Of a stretch of DNA of 64,000 nucleotides, positions 13,725-25,959 are shown piece by piece. Below the pieces are notes generated by a model. It made no database searches, had not been told where the DNA came from, and worked only from the letters and a program-made list of their open reading frames with translations. The position numbers and the translations under genes are program-made. Every line of letters starts with the position of its first letter. The first letter of the stretch is position 1. Source of the stretch: Solea solea (lineage: Eukaryota > Chordata > Actinopteri > Pleuronectiformes > Soleidae). Location of the stretch: the NCBI RefSeq assembly GCF_958295425.1, contig NC_081154.1:744001-808000 (forward strand), read 5' to 3'.

Positions 13725-13900
13725 TGACCAAGTGGAAAGGGATCTCGTCTTTTGCCAGGTCAAAAAGGGCTTGGGTACCCGTGAGCAAGGTACCCAAGCC
13801 CCATTGGGTGCTCCTCAGTGACTGTCCACTGCTCCTAATGCTAGGAAGGTTTTTAGTAGAGGAAGGAATTTCCCTACAGGGATGAATAAACTAATAAGTA
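13725..13900 (+). mobile_element. tRNA-derived SINE, 5'-truncated or degraded copy
   Basis: Shares with the element at 29056-29250 the string GACCAAGTGGAAAGGGA, then GGGTACCCGTGAGCAAGGTA, then CCACTGCTCCTAAT, then a GGAATTTCCCTA to GGGATGAATAAA end. The B-box part of the tRNA head is missing: the sequence jumps from the anticodon region straight to the body. Confidence 0.75.
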
Positions 13901-14532
13901 GAAAAACATAAACATGGCAGTCTAACATCTATCTGATCAACATCACAACAAAGAGATGCAGCTGTTAACTTATGTCTATAGATTTTGAACGGCCTATTTT
14001 TCTCAACTTTTTTTGTCCATTTTTACTTGCGTCTTACATCCCAAATGTTATCTCCGTTACTGCCCTACATACCTCAGTGCGTCTTTTGCATCAGTATGGA
14101 CGTTTATATGCAATACTTCCTCTAGAGGGCAGTGCTGAGTACAAACAAAGCTAACCTCATATCGATGAGGTTAGGTAAAGAGGATTTCACGGCGATGAGG
14201 AGCATTTTCATGATTCCGGCTCTTGTTTTGTCGTCTGACTGTTGGACTGTTTGGCTCCATACTGCCCCCATGATTTCCAGTGGTATTGCTCCGTTTCGTC
14301 CTTGCTCGCCGTAAACTCGATTGCAACAACAGACGAAATGAATGGTCTCCGTTCATTTCCTTCTCTGTCTTTTTGTCCTCTAAAATGTCCTAAAATAAAT
14401 GGTCAAAAATGCGTGACCAAAGGCGGGACCAACTTTTGATTGACAGCAAATACACAGGTTTAGGTTTCTGTCACAGAACAGTGTGTGGCATTTGTTTGGC
14501 GATATAGCCCATTTTCTTTTGTACATACTGTA
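13901..14532. other. Non-coding stretch
   Basis: No repeat family identified with confidence. Overlapping short open frames at 14132-14439 occur on both strands and none has a recognisable domain. Confidence 0.4.
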
Positions 14533-14725
14533 TAATACATCCATCCGTCTTCTACTGCTTTATCCTTCACATGAGGGCCAATCTCAGCTGACATAGGGCC
14601 AAAGGCGGGGTCCCACCCTGGACAGATCGCCAGTCCATCACAGGGACACAAACACTCACACCTACGGTCAATTTAGCGTGCCCAAATTTGTCCTCTGCTG
14701 GGAGGAAACCGGAGAACCCGGAGGC
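14533..14725 (+). repeat. Teleost interspersed repeat (CCATCCGTCTTCTACTGC...CGCCAGTCCATCACAGGGAC)
   Basis: Carries the CATCCATCC opening, CTGGACAGATCGCCAGTCCA, CACACCTACGGTCAATTTAG and GGGAGGAAACCGGAGAACCC strings typical of a very common fish repeat. Partial copies lie at about 46160-46292 (5' part), 19258-19400 and 52478-52590 (3' part), and on the - strand in 19965-20075. I cannot assign the class. Confidence 0.7.
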
Positions 14726-16401
14726 GAGAGTTTATTTGTTTCAATTTTACAAAATTATTGTGTGTCTGTGTTAAATAACTGGGCCAGAATGGGTGATGTT
14801 TTGCAGCCTGCGTGTTGAGAACCTTGTAGAGCTGTTGAAACATCTTCCATTTATTAACATTGGGACAGTGGCTGACGGAGAGATGAGTCCGCGAGGTCGA
14901 AAGTGCAGCTTACGACTCGGTAAACAAAGCGGCACGCGCTCCGCCGTCCTGCCACGAGCCGAGCTCGGCCTCTGAGGAGGAAAAGCTGGAGCTCGCGCTG
15001 CGCTCTGCAAACACTAACATGGCCGCTCTCCAGCTCCCGGAGAACCACAAACATCCAAATGGCTTCTTCACTCTGTCTTTCCAGCTCCTTCAAACTCAAT
15101 TATCCTTCTGACCGTGGAGCTGTTACAGCTGATCGTCAGAGTCAAGTGCTCTCACTCTCATCATTAATGGCCCTTTTTTTTCTTCTTCTTGTCTTTGGCA
15201 GAGAAGCAGCGGTGGCCCCTTGAGGAGATGTTGTCCACCGGTGAGTGACGTGTGAGTCATGAAGGTTCGTCGCGGTGACTCAAAGGGTTGTGATTCTTCA
15301 CCACTGAGGACGAAGCAGCACGTGTTTGAGAAGCAACATCCATCAGCAGGAAGCACAGACGGTGAGCACTGATTCTATTTATCTTCTGGAGTCTTCTCTT
15401 CTGTAGACGTAAGATCATGTGATCAAGTTCTTCAAAAAGGTGGATGAATCAGTAGAACCTGGACTTCCTCTTCCTCTGGTCTAAGAACAGGTGCTTGAAA
15501 AAAAAAACAACGTATAAAGAACCTGCATTTCCATGTATATGTATATATAGATATATATATATATATATCTATATATATATATCTGTACTGTATATAAACA
15601 AGTGCTTATCTTTCATCCTCTCCGGCTCGGACCTGACGCGGCCAAACATTCACAGTTTTCTAGGGCACTAATGGTTTGTTAGAGATGATTTATGGAGTCG
15701 TCGGACTCAATTAGAAAAAACAGCGAGTAAAACACAAACAAGTTCGCCTCAGTTTTAGAACAACACAACGTGTTTGTTATCGTTAGAAACTTAAGAAAAG
15801 AAGTGCGGTTTTTGTTTTCTTTTCTTTTCAAGCAGGTGAATGAGTGAACGTGGCCAGATTCAACAAATCAAATCCATCTGATGATTATTTTTTTTAAATG
15901 CCACGGGAATCACAAGGTGAAAATATCCCAGGAATTCCTGTGATTTAAGGCGGTATTTTTAGACCCATCACGTTTTCTCCCCCCTCCCTCTCCCCCCCGC
16001 TCTCTGAGACCTGACAGACTTTTCCATGATGTCATGACGCGGAGGCGCGGGAGTGAGAGGTGAGTGAAGAGGCAGAGGAACATGAACTGAACTTCACTCA
16101 TTCATTTTTTAAAAAACGCTCTCTGAGAGCGGACGACAGAGAGGACGACGAAGATGATGATGATGATGATGATGAGAGGGTTATCGTTTCTTCACCCACT
16201 CGACTCAAGCAACAAAAGCCACTTCTGCTCAAAAAGGTTGTCGTTTTGAAACAAGAGTAGAAATGTTGAGACATTTTATTCATTTTGATTTTGAAGAGTT
16301 AAACAAACAACATTCACACACAAAAACATATATAAAAATGGTTTATTTATGATTAGGTTTAACTCAAAACCTCTGCTGCAAAGTTAAATTGTAAAATAAA
16401 C
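14726..16401. other. Non-coding stretch with a CpG-rich patch and AT palindrome
   Basis: 14870-15020 is distinctly GC- and CpG-rich against an AT-rich background. 15536-15590 is an almost pure TA/GATATATC palindrome. A GAT triplet run lies at 16153-16174. No exon can be supported. Confidence 0.45.
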
Positions 16402-16523
16402 CACTCACTCACTCACTCATTTACTCACTCACTCACTCACTCACTCACTCATTTACTCACTCACTCACTCACTCATTTACTCACTCACTCACTCACTCAC
16501 TCACTCACTTACTCACTCACTCA
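16402..16523. repeat. (ACTC)n tetranucleotide microsatellite
   Basis: 122 bp of ACTC/CACT repeats, interrupted several times by ATTT (CTCATTTACTC), so the tract has a loose higher-order structure. Confidence 0.93.
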
Positions 16524-17677
16524 TACATTGAAACCAAATGCGTGGCTAATTTTTGCATTACGCTATTTATGTAAAATTCAAGTTTAACATAATTCGGTGA
16601 CGACGCAACCTGTAGATTCTCGTCTGATGCTAATGCTACAGCTAACTATATTTATCCTAGAATCATGTGACACAACTTTTAAAGTAGTCCCGCCGGGCGA
16701 CACGGGATCTAAACACTGCGAAAAACAGATAGAGTCATGTGACTTGTATCTCATAGATTTTATCAGTTGTGTGTGAATGGCTTGAACAGATGTTGGTTTT
16801 ATTTCAAAGTTACGTACTACAGCTTTAAATGAATATATATATGTATGTATATATATATATATCAAGCACTTCACATTCTGTATGATAAAACCATGCATTT
16901 ACTGCAGATTTATGAGATCATTTATTTGTAAAAACCTGAGTCATTGTTGCCAGTCGTCATCCATGACTTGGCAGTTTTTTGGCTACAACAGTAATAATTT
17001 TCAGAAACAATACTGTTATTGTTTCTTTGGCTCTTTTCGTCAAACAGGAAGCCTGTTACAACCCTCTTTTTTATTTTATTATTATTTTATTTTGCTCCTT
17101 TAATGCGTGAACGTCTCATGTGTCTGCTGTTGGAAAATACCAACCCGCGGATCACGGCCGATCACAGCGCGGCCTCGTCACGGATGAAATCTCAGATGAG
17201 TGTGTGCGAGCTTTTATTATGAAGGGACGTAATCGGCGAGAGTCAAAACAGTCCGTCAGCGACGACTAAACACCAGCGATACCGGTTACACGTTACAGCT
17301 TCGAGCTTCTCCACGTCTCTGTGTTCGTGGTCAGAGCGTTGATGTCTTGTGTCTGGACGTTTTCCAGTAAGTTTATCACAGCAGGGAGTGAGAAGTGATA
17401 TCAGATATACGGTTGATGTTTGCGATCAGGCGGAACTCTGTGGCCATTAACGACACTCAAACTCAAGCGGTTAACAACTGTGAATATGTTGTGTTTCTGC
17501 TCCTGGTCTCTGTTCTGTCTCTACCTCACCTGCTCTTGTCCCTTCTGTCCCCCCTTCCTCTCCTCTGTCCCCCATTTTTTCCTTTCACCACAACCTGTCT
17601 TGGCACATGGCCACACATCTTTGGGTCTGGTTCTGTCAGAGATTTCTTCCTGTTAAAAGGGAGTTTTTTCTCTCCAA
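16524..17677. other. Non-coding stretch
   Basis: It contains a dispersed-repeat end AAAGTTACGTACTACAGC (about 16806-16823) and an ATAT run at 16834-16862. The moderately GC-rich 17140-17330 has no recognisable coding content. Pyrimidine-rich 17500-17600 resembles an intron 3' tract, but no exon follows that I can identify. Confidence 0.4.
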
Positions 17678-17985
17678 TGATGGAGCTAACAATTATTTTC
17701 ATAATCGATTATTTGCTCGATTATTCGACTAATCGTTTCTAGTCAATAAAATGTCAGAAAATGTTGAAAAATATTGAACAGCGTGTCTCAAACCTGGAAA
17801 TGATAATGTTCGCAAACCAAAATGACTCAGTTTGAATGATTTCTTTGTTAATAAGGAGCAAATAAACCAGAAAATATTCACATTAAAGAAGCTGAAACAA
17901 TCAAGAGAAACTGGTTTAAATTTTTTAAATCCCTTGAATCGAGATGCATATAAGAATCGATGTTTTTCGCCACCCCTACCCCTAA
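17678..17985 (+). repeat. Teleost interspersed repeat with ATAATCGATTATTTGCTCGA motif
   Basis: The opening GGAGCTAACAATTATTTTCA, the ATCGATTA-type motifs, AATGTCAGAAAATGTTGAAA and GAAACCAG/GAAAATATTCACATT order are those of a widespread fish element whose ends are rich in CGATTAAT. Family name not assigned. It probably ends near 17985 at GCCACCCCTACCCC. Confidence 0.6.
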
Positions 17986-19574
17986 AGTAAACAGTCTCTG
18001 CCAGTTTCAGTCACTGAGGCGTAGCTACTTCATGTCTCCTCACGGTGGCGCTGCTCAAATGAATGAGGAGAAACTTGGGTGGAAGTTACCTGACCTGAAG
18101 AAGGGTGAGTTTACAGCTGGATAATGGTGGAGAAAACTACGTTATGGGACGTTCAATACATAGACTTTATGACCTTTGCTCTAGAGAAATCCTGCACTTT
18201 TAACTTTTCACATACGATTGTGTCGCAATCACAGAGTCGTTGTATCGTGATATTATTGGTATCGTGGACCGCGTATCGTATCATGACGTACCCTGTGATT
18301 CCCACGCCTACATCTTACCATCATTGGCAAACACAGGACGTGAGACAAGTATGTGACCTCTTGTCCGTCCATCATCTCTGCTGTTCATCCTTTAAGCGTT
18401 TGCGTGGGAGCCGGAGCTTCTTCCAGCTGATATGTCGTGAGAAATGTTGAACATGGATTCACATAAATCACAGTTCTGACACATAAAAGTCACGTAGAAT
18501 TAGAGTTTGGTCTGTGGGGGGACGTTCAGAGGACCTGGAGAAAATCCATACATCCATAAAATCCATAAGAACTTCATGCACACAGAGTTCAAATGTTCTG
18601 CACCAGAAAGCTCATGATACTGAAGCACTGTATCTTCTTTTTGAGGCTTGTAGTGAATGAGTGTGAGTTTTTGTGAATAAAACATTTTTGATTTCAGTTT
18701 GGCTCAAACATGATAAACCAGATATCCATAAATCCTCTATAACGCTGATCCTTTAAGGTCTGCAGCTGTTCAGGTACAGTAGAATCGTGTTTGCCACTGT
18801 GAAAAGGAAGTTGTTAAATTATTTTCCAGAAAATACTAGTGATGGAAAACAGCACTGGGAAAAAAAGTAAAAGCTAATATTTCTGTTACATCTGATGGTC
18901 AGTGCACTGTGTCATCAGTTCCACATGTTCCTCCAGCATTTTGAAAGTTCTCCATGTTCAGGGCTTGAAGGTTCCAGGGTCATGTGGACACCAAACGTAC
19001 CCAAAGCAAAGTTAACACATCTATCTGTAAATGCAAGGAACTTCCACCTAACTGTCCGACGTTTGCTTGACAGGCTTCAAACTTGTCAGGTGACTCACTA
19101 AGGGCACCAGTGTGTGCGGCGCCAACTTTGACATTGTTTGCGGGGGGCCTTTCTACCAAAAACACAAAAAACACACATTAAAAATCAGATACACTCATTT
19201 TATAATGTAAATGCTGAAGTGTGGATACAGATGTAGAGTAGAGTCCCCTCTTAATCTGACCCTTAATCTGCTTGTTTTTGGACTGTGAGAGGAAACAGAA
19301 GGACCTAATGAAAACCCATGAATTACTCAGAAAGGCCTCAGTCCAACCGAGGATTCAAACGGAGAACCTTCTTGTTTTGAGGCACCGAAGCTACATTACA
19401 CTTCAGTTTGTTCTCTAACCCATGAAGATTATGAGTAATGGATGAGCAGAACCTAGCAGCTAGCCGGTGTCTGAACCCAGCAAACAAACTTAGCTTCGAA
19501 CGGCCATTGATGAAACTCTCCTGCAGCAATGAAAGGGTAGAAGGGAAAAGGTAAACTACTTGTACGTTGAGTTG
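17986..19574. other. Non-coding stretch
   Basis: 18215-18310 holds another fish repeat end (GTATCGTGATATTATTGGTA ... TGATTCCCACGCCT). 19258-19400 holds the 3' part of the CCATCC-type repeat (GGACTGTGAGAGGAAACAGA). No gene supported. Confidence 0.4.
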
Positions 19575-20075
19575 CAGATCTTGGACCACATTGCGGGGCA
19601 GTGGCTAGCATGGTTGCCTCACAGCAAGAAGGTTACTGGTTCGAATACCAAGGGCCATTCTGTGAGGAGTTACCACAGTCCAAATATTGGGCCGCTAGGG
19701 TTATTTGGACCCCCTCGAAGGGGCCGTCTCCTATTCCCGTTTCTCACAGTTTCTGTTATTATATCTGCAACATGTACAACGTTTTCTTCTCTGTATTTGG
19801 TGTAACGTTACAGCGCCACTACAGTCTTGGCATAAGTACCACAGCGCTTTGAGTCATTTCGGTGGTTAGGGGTTCTGTGTGGACGGAGATATTTCCTGAA
19901 ATGATGCCGTGTTTACGGGGGAACTTTTTGAAAACAGCAAAGAAAAAGATTATCTATGTTTCCACGTGGCCTAAATTGACTGTAGTTGTGAATGGACTCC
20001 AGGGTGTGGCCCCGCCTCTCACCTGGGATTGGCTCCAGCCCCCCTGACGAGGATAAAGTGGTAGAAAATTCAGAT
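19575..20075 (-). repeat. Teleost interspersed repeat, - strand copy with internal sequence
   Basis: The left part GGGGCAGTGGCTAGCATGGT then GCCTCACAGCAAGAAGGTTA and the right part GGCCCCGCCTCTCACCTGGG, ending in GGATAAAGTGGTAGAAAA, are the two ends of a very common fish repeat. About 280 bp of unrelated sequence lie between them (19690-19965), so it may be two insertions or a longer subfamily. Confidence 0.55.
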
Positions 20076-20814
20076 CTTCAGGTGGACTTTGTGGTCTAAA
20101 GAAGGGAGAGTGTTCAGGTTCGGTGGCCCCAACACCACAGAGATTCTTTCATGTGAACATTTTGCCCGACACTAATCTGGGCCGGCGCTCTGTGCTCGTG
20201 TGTGAGGAGGTAGTTTGGCAGCTCGGGACTGTCTCACACCTGCAGTCCCTGCTCCGGTCAGACTGTTCCGTGCAGCACCTTCTCCTCGCGCCACAGACCC
20301 ACTGGAATCCGCACTGATTTACCGGCGGCTGGCGTTTAGGCCAGATTACTTTCATCTGGAGGAGATTAGTCAGTGATATTGATAGACATGATCAACCGCT
20401 GGCGCTTCATCATTTTATGCCGCTCAACTATCGGCTCGCCTGTTTTTGTTGCTCTGTGCTGGGAAACCTGTATGATTCATTTTCATCGGGGGGGAAATTA
20501 AATTAGCCTTCTGATTTGAGACACTCGTGCATGTCTGTGGTTAAAATTTGACCTGTGACCCAGTTTAAATGGAAGTAATGGACAGATATTAGTGTAAACA
20601 CGACAGGATCGGGCCTGTTCTGTAAATAGTGCTAATATTTACTTTCCTATCCTCATCACTGGAAGTGTTCTGCAAACCTGCAGAGGCACTTTATCTTGAA
20701 GAGAAAGTTCATGAGGTACTGACACATACAGCAGTCAGCCCTGACCACACTGTGTGCGCCCCCTGCTGGGCCCCACGATCTGAGAACTAGCATAAGAGAA
20801 GAATTGTCACTCAC
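20076..20814. other. Unique, repeat-free non-coding stretch
   Basis: 20150-20560 lacks any of the repeats seen elsewhere and has balanced composition, including an AAATTAAATTAGC block after a G8 run. This would be a reasonable place for a conserved non-coding element, but conservation cannot be judged here. 20690-20800 is ordinary sequence leading into the next MITE. Confidence 0.35.
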
Positions 20815-21220
20815 CTGGAAACATCTACACCAGGTTAAGAATATGTTTGCAGACTTATTTCACTGTTAGACAGACTTTTCCAACAGGAAACTGAAGTTGA
20901 TTCACGTCTCGCACTCTCACACCAAACCCCATAGAGGAAACCAGCGATTTTAGTTTACTGGAACACAAGAAGTGCTTGTCTTCCGTTGCCTCTACCAGTA
21001 AGTTCAAAGTGTTATTTTGTGATTTCTGTGTTTAAAATCTATTCTTCAGATATACTTAAGTGACCCAAATTCATCAAATGAGGCAGCAGTAGACATGGAC
21101 TTCCTGTAGTCCAGCAAACTAAAATCACTGATTTTCTCTATTGAGTTTGGTGCAGGATACCAACTTATTTTTACAGCCACAAAATACATGTTTTTAAGAT
21201 ATCATGGTGTAGATTTTATT
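20815..21220. mobile_element. Palindromic MITE family, copy 4
   Basis: One of the best preserved copies. The outer left arm (ACATCTACACCAGGTTAAGA, 20821-20840) is inverted at the right end (TATCATGGTGTAGATTTT, about 21200-21217). The inner arm CACCAAACCCCATAGAGGAA (20920-20939) is inverted at TTTTCTCTATTGAGTTTGGTG (about 21132-21152). The centre holds the GAGGCAGCAGTAGAC motif. It forms a near-tandem pair with the next copy. Confidence 0.8.
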
Positions 21221-21364
21221 CATTGATTAGTTAAAAGTGTTTTTTTTCTATTCTCACTGCTGGCAGCCATGTTTTCACTGAGACCGAGTCTTTTCTATCG
21301 TCATCATTGAAAAGTGTTCTGAAAACTACAAGGAAAGACAGATTTAGGCCACAAAATCTTATCT

Positions 21365-21796
21365 AAAACAATCTACAGCAGCTTAAATATCTTAAGAATA
21401 TGTTCACAGATTGATTTCACTCTTAGGCTTTTCCAACAGTAAAACTGAAGTTTCATTCACTGTAAACCTCTCGTGCTCCCACACCAAACCCCATAGAGAA
21501 AACCAGCGATTTTAGTTTGCTGGAACACAGGAAGTGCTTGTCTACTGTTACCTCTATCAGTCAGTTCAAATGTGTTTTTTTGTGACTTCTGTGTTCAAAA
21601 TGTTTTGTTTGGATATATTAAGTAACATAAATTCATCAAAAGAGGCAGCAGTAGACAAGGACTTACTTTATTCCAGTAAACTGAAATCACTGATTTTCTC
21701 CATGGGGTTTGGTGCAGTATTATACCAACTTCACTTTCCAGCCACAAAATACATATTCCGAACATTTCATCGACTTGAGCCGATGTGGATTTTATT
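21365..21796. mobile_element. Palindromic MITE family, copy 5
   Basis: Parallel to copy 4 about 560 bp away. CACCAAACCCCATAGAGAAA (21483-21502) is inverted at TTTTCTCCATGGGGTTTGGTG (about 21694-21714). Both copies are followed by CAGCCACAAAATACAT and later CATGTTTTCACTG, so the pair arose by local duplication of a segment larger than the element. Confidence 0.8.
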
Positions 21797-22007
21797 AGGT
21801 GCGTCTTTGGTTAGGTGGCCAGTAGCCATGTTTTCACTGGCTATGTGTCAGCACTCAAAAAAAATATCACTTTAAATGAAAACACAGATATTACAGTAAA
21901 CACGATAAGAACAGCGTGTTCTCTAAGTAGTCGCTAAATGTTTCTCTTCCTATCGCGGGCGTTTTTATCTCAATCACGATCGCCACGACGTCTCAACAGC
22001 ATAACAC

Positions 22008-22010
<3 letters not shown>

Positions 22011-22038
<28 letters not shown>
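22011..22038. repeat. (GT)14 microsatellite
   Basis: Pure GT dinucleotides. Confidence 0.93.
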
Positions 22039-22041
<3 letters not shown>

Positions 22042-22670
22042 AGGCAACAGGTGGAATGTGTGCCGGTGAATTTCTCTGTTGTTTCTAGCTGGTAATTCAT
22101 GCATGAAATTACTCACATGTTCATTCATCATCGGAGCAGCAGAGCCGAGACCACGACGACGAGCAGCAGTTGATGGATCAAACATTTGAGAGGGCAAATA
22201 TTACCTCAGTCCACACACACACACACACGCGGGGCAGTAAACAGATTTATTATTTATCGTGAAGTAAATATCCGTGTATTTGAGCACGGGGGAAAATAAT
22301 AAAGTGCGTCTGTGTTAGTGCCGCTCCAGGTTGGTAATTGGTTTCATATTTAGTGATACAGTCAAACTTATTGAAAGGTATACTATTATGGTTCTGTGAG
22401 CTCAAGCACATAAATAAATCTGTTGTTAGCAGCTTTGTTGCAAACTCTCCTCCTGCCAAGCGCTCTGCTCTCCACTGGACACTACGTTGTTTTATATATA
22501 TTTACTTTTATTTTTTTTGCTTTTAAAATATTCGTCAACGCGAGCCAAGCGTTGTTCACGTATCAGGAATGTACAGTTAAACGTGCTTTTTGCAGCTCAT
22601 ATAAATACAGAGCGCGTGCAGAGAGATGGCAGCGCCTGGTGATGACTGAGAGCAGCTCTGTCAGTCAGTC

Positions 22671-22768
22671 AGAGAGAGAGAGAGAGGGAGGGAGAGGGAG
22701 AGAGAGAGAGATGGTGGCAGTGTTGACAAATCTGTAGATGAGCGTGTGTGTGTGTGTGTGTGTGTGTG
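22671..22768. repeat. (AG)n/(GGGAGA)n and (GT)n microsatellites
   Basis: Purine-only AG/GGGAG tract at 22671-22711 and GT tract at 22743-22768. Confidence 0.9.
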
Positions 22769-23177
22769 AAGAGGTGAGGTCATCGATGAGGTGACATCAC
22801 TGCGATCTGTGATGACGAACCACAGAGTGGTTAAATCAGGGATTCCAAGATTCAAATCAGGAATTATGATCTTAAAGTAAGGAATTCTCAGAGTAAAGTC
22901 CGAAATCTGAGAAAATGAGCAGCTGACTTTTTTTCCCTTTTTTTTTATGTGGCCCTTCTGCAGATCTAATCTAATCTGTGGTCTTCAGTTGTGAGTGGCA
23001 GAGATAAAGGACTGTCCAGGATTATCTCTGTGTGTCCAAAACTCTGGAAAAGATGAGGTCATAGCATCCGCCCAGGCTATTTTTAGATCCCTTTAAAAGT
23101 GACATGTTAAAACAAAACACTTAGAAAGTCAATTAAGAACTCGCCCGCGCTGACCTGAAAATAACCCAGAGAGTTAT

Positions 23178-23209
23178 TCTGCTGCTGCTGCTGCCGCTGC
23201 TGCTGCTGC

Positions 23210-23240
<31 letters not shown>

Positions 23241-23250
23241 GCTGCTGCCG
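23178..23250. repeat. (CTG)n(CCG)n compound triplet repeat
   Basis: CTG triplets with single CCG interruptions pass into an uninterrupted CCG block (about 23213-23240), then return to CTG. CCG tracts are rare in this AT-leaning window and are prone to methylation. Confidence 0.92.
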
Positions 23251-23954
23251 TCTCACATGTGGTTTGGAAACGGTAGCGCCTGCTTAACGCCACAGATTCT
23301 TAAAGCGAGCGGAGATTAATGAAGAGTTTCTTTTTCCAGGTGTTGTATTGTGGATACAAGAGCTTTGGGGCAGTGATTTTTTTTAACCATGTGGGGAAAA
23401 ATCCTCACAGTAGAAATGAAAACAGTAACACAATATGTGAGTGTGATCCGGCTCACAGCTCAGACGCAGGAACACCAGCATTCCAAATTCCTCCGGGATT
23501 ATTCTTCCAATATCGATCACAGGCGTTTTAACGTTGCCACATATTCCCACAGGAGCTCTCTGAGTCTGCGGAACAGTTTTAGGGGTTTTTACAAGCCCGT
23601 CTTCTCTTTTAAGCCTTTTATTAATTTAACATAACTATCAATGAAAGAGACAGTGTAGTCCATCATGTAGTTTTATTTTTTATTTTTAAATGAATAGCTC
23701 TGTCATCATCAGAACGTCCTGAAGCTGTTTCTAATCCCCGACTGCTTTCATTGGCTACAACTTCTGTGGAATACTAACTGTAATGTCACAGCAAAACAAA
23801 GACAAATTAATTAATTAATTAATTACTACACAACTAAATTTGAACCTTAACAGGTTGGATTTTTATGCTGAATAAAGGCTTTTTTTCTTTCATGTAAAGA
23901 AATAGAGGCTGATATATAGAGATTTTCAGGTTTTGATACCAAATGGCTATATTA

Positions 23955-24380
23955 TTAGCCTTAATTCTGAGTTTAATGTCTGGAATTCTGAGATTAAAGG
24001 CTGGAATTCTGAGTTTAACGTCTGGAATTCTGAGATTAAAGTCTGAATTCTGAGATAAAGGTCAATTCTGAGATTAATGCCTGGAATTCTGAGTTTAACG
24101 TCTGGAATTCTGAGTTTAACGTCTGGAATTCTGAGATTAAAGTCTGAAGTCTGAGATGAAGGTCAATTCTTAGATTAAAGTCTGGAATTATGAGATTAAA
24201 GGCTGGAATTCTGAGTTTAACGTCTGGAATTATGAGATTAAAGTCTGAATTCTGAGATTAAAATATGAATTCTGAGACTAAAGTCAGGAATTCCGTGATT
24301 AAAGGCTGGAATTCAGAGTTTAAAGTCAGAATTCTGAGATATGAATAAAATTGGAGATTAAAATCAGGAATTCCGAAAAA
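23955..24380. repeat. About 21-bp minisatellite with an EcoRI site per unit
   Basis: Approximately twenty imperfect copies of CTGGAATTCTGAGTTTAACGT / CTGGAATTCTGAGATTAAAG. Some units lack CTGG, giving 14-18-bp steps. Most units retain GAATTC. Related single units appear at 22836-22920, so the sequence has more than one focus nearby. Confidence 0.88.
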
Positions 24381-25959
24381 CAGAGCACACATGATTAATT
24401 CATTTTTAATCAAAATGGCCGAAAACAGTGAAATCCTGGTGTTTGCTGGAGCACAGATCATTAAAACACAACATTAATGGGTTATTTTCCCTCCCTGCTC
24501 ATGTTTTTATTATTATTTTTTATTTGGATTTGATTCAGTCGAGAACAAAAAAAATCAACCTGTCCTGCCTCTAAATCACTGTGATCCCAGTCACGTATCA
24601 AGGTACATGGTACCAGCGGCGCAGGGGTTGCATGCAAGGTGAAATCATTCCCCCGCTCTGTTCCACCTCCCGCTCTCTCTCTCGTTCTCTTGTTCCTCAT
24701 GTGCTGTGAATAATAAAAAAGAAGAATTCATTTTATGGTTTTACTAGTCAGCAACACAGGTATGCATTTGTCAAAATAGAGAGTCGGGGGGAGGGCAGGG
24801 GGTGAAGTTAGAACCACATGTTAATTTGAATGGGAGGCACCTGGTTGTGATTACAGTGAGTGTGTAGATATTAGTGGAAACACACAGTGAGCCGCTCAAC
24901 GCACGGAACAACACGACTCACATCACAGCAAGGACGTGCAGAAGTTCTGAAGGAGTGTTTGCGATGACGGACACGGACACAAACGCCGCGTTTACGAGCC
25001 GATCCGAGCGGCGACGGACACACGAAGGCTTCTCCACAACAAAAGCAAATCGGCCATAAATCTTCAGTGTAATCCACTTTACGACTTCCCTCTCAGTATG
25101 TGGGCTCGATTGAGCGCGGCGCTGTTCTTTTCTTCTCGGCGAGAGGCCGCGGCGGAGCTCTCTCGGCGCGGTGTTTTTTCGCTTCAATTATCCCCGAAAT
25201 TCTGTGAGAGCAAAAAAGCTTTAGCAGGTGTTGGAAGTTAATGATGAAGAAAACACTGCTGTTGTTTTTTTTTTTTGGAGAAACATCTGTTGGTGCAGGG
25301 CGAGTACAGCTGCTACACCGGGAAATGAAAGAAAAGGTGAATTGGAGGAGAGAAAACATTGAATATTTTCAATCCAACATGTCATAAAAACAGGTATTTA
25401 AGGGCTTTGTTGACGATGGCCTGCTGACTATTGAGAACTTTGATCTACAATGCAACTGGAAGTGGTGAAAGAATCGGGTTTAGTTTGGAAACCAGCACAA
25501 CGTGAAACCAGAATTCCCGAGCCCTTGTGGGTGTTTGTTGACCCTAACAAACACTCACTGGGGAGCTCACAAACTCAGAAGTAGACACCCAAGAATCCGA
25601 CTTGACTTGACATTTGGACAAAAACAAAACTCTTCAGAAAATTGTCAGGAACAAAAACAGATAAAACGATCGTTCACAAGAAAAGACTTAAGGTAAAATC
25701 CTGGTACGCAAACTAATTAGACACAGGTGAGTGCATGAACTGGACAGGATTAAGGATAACAAGAAACAGGTGTAAACAATAAGGGCAGGGTTGAAAAATC
25801 AGGGAAATCTGAAATAATAAAACAGGAAATCAGTGAATAATAGAAAGATGGAACTTTTTTTTTTGGCAAACAGTTCACACAGTGTTTTTTTTTTTTTTTC
25901 CAGAGTTGTGTCACATGTGCTTGTTGATTTATGAAAAATTTAATTGTTAGTCAAAGTAT
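24381..25959. other. Non-coding stretch with a CpG-rich patch
   Basis: 24890-25180 is CpG-rich on an AT-rich background (GAGCCGATCCGAGCGGCGAC, GCGAGAGGCCGCGGCGGAGC). No conserved protein is recognisable in any frame. A distal promoter or CpG island is possible but unsupported. The remainder contains poly-T runs at about 25856-25864 and 25886-25900. Confidence 0.4.

Larger units (their letters stand above)
21797..23954. other. Non-coding stretch rich in microsatellites
   Basis: No gene supported. The tracts are annotated separately. 22836-22920 contains decayed relatives of the GGAATTCTGAG unit that forms an array at 24 kb. (TTAA)n lies at about 23808-23826. Confidence 0.45.

Noticed and set aside
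20209..20260. let-7/miR-196-like GAGGTAGTTTGG string
   Set aside because: Only the first bases resemble a known seed, and the surroundings do not fold into a convincing precursor by eye.
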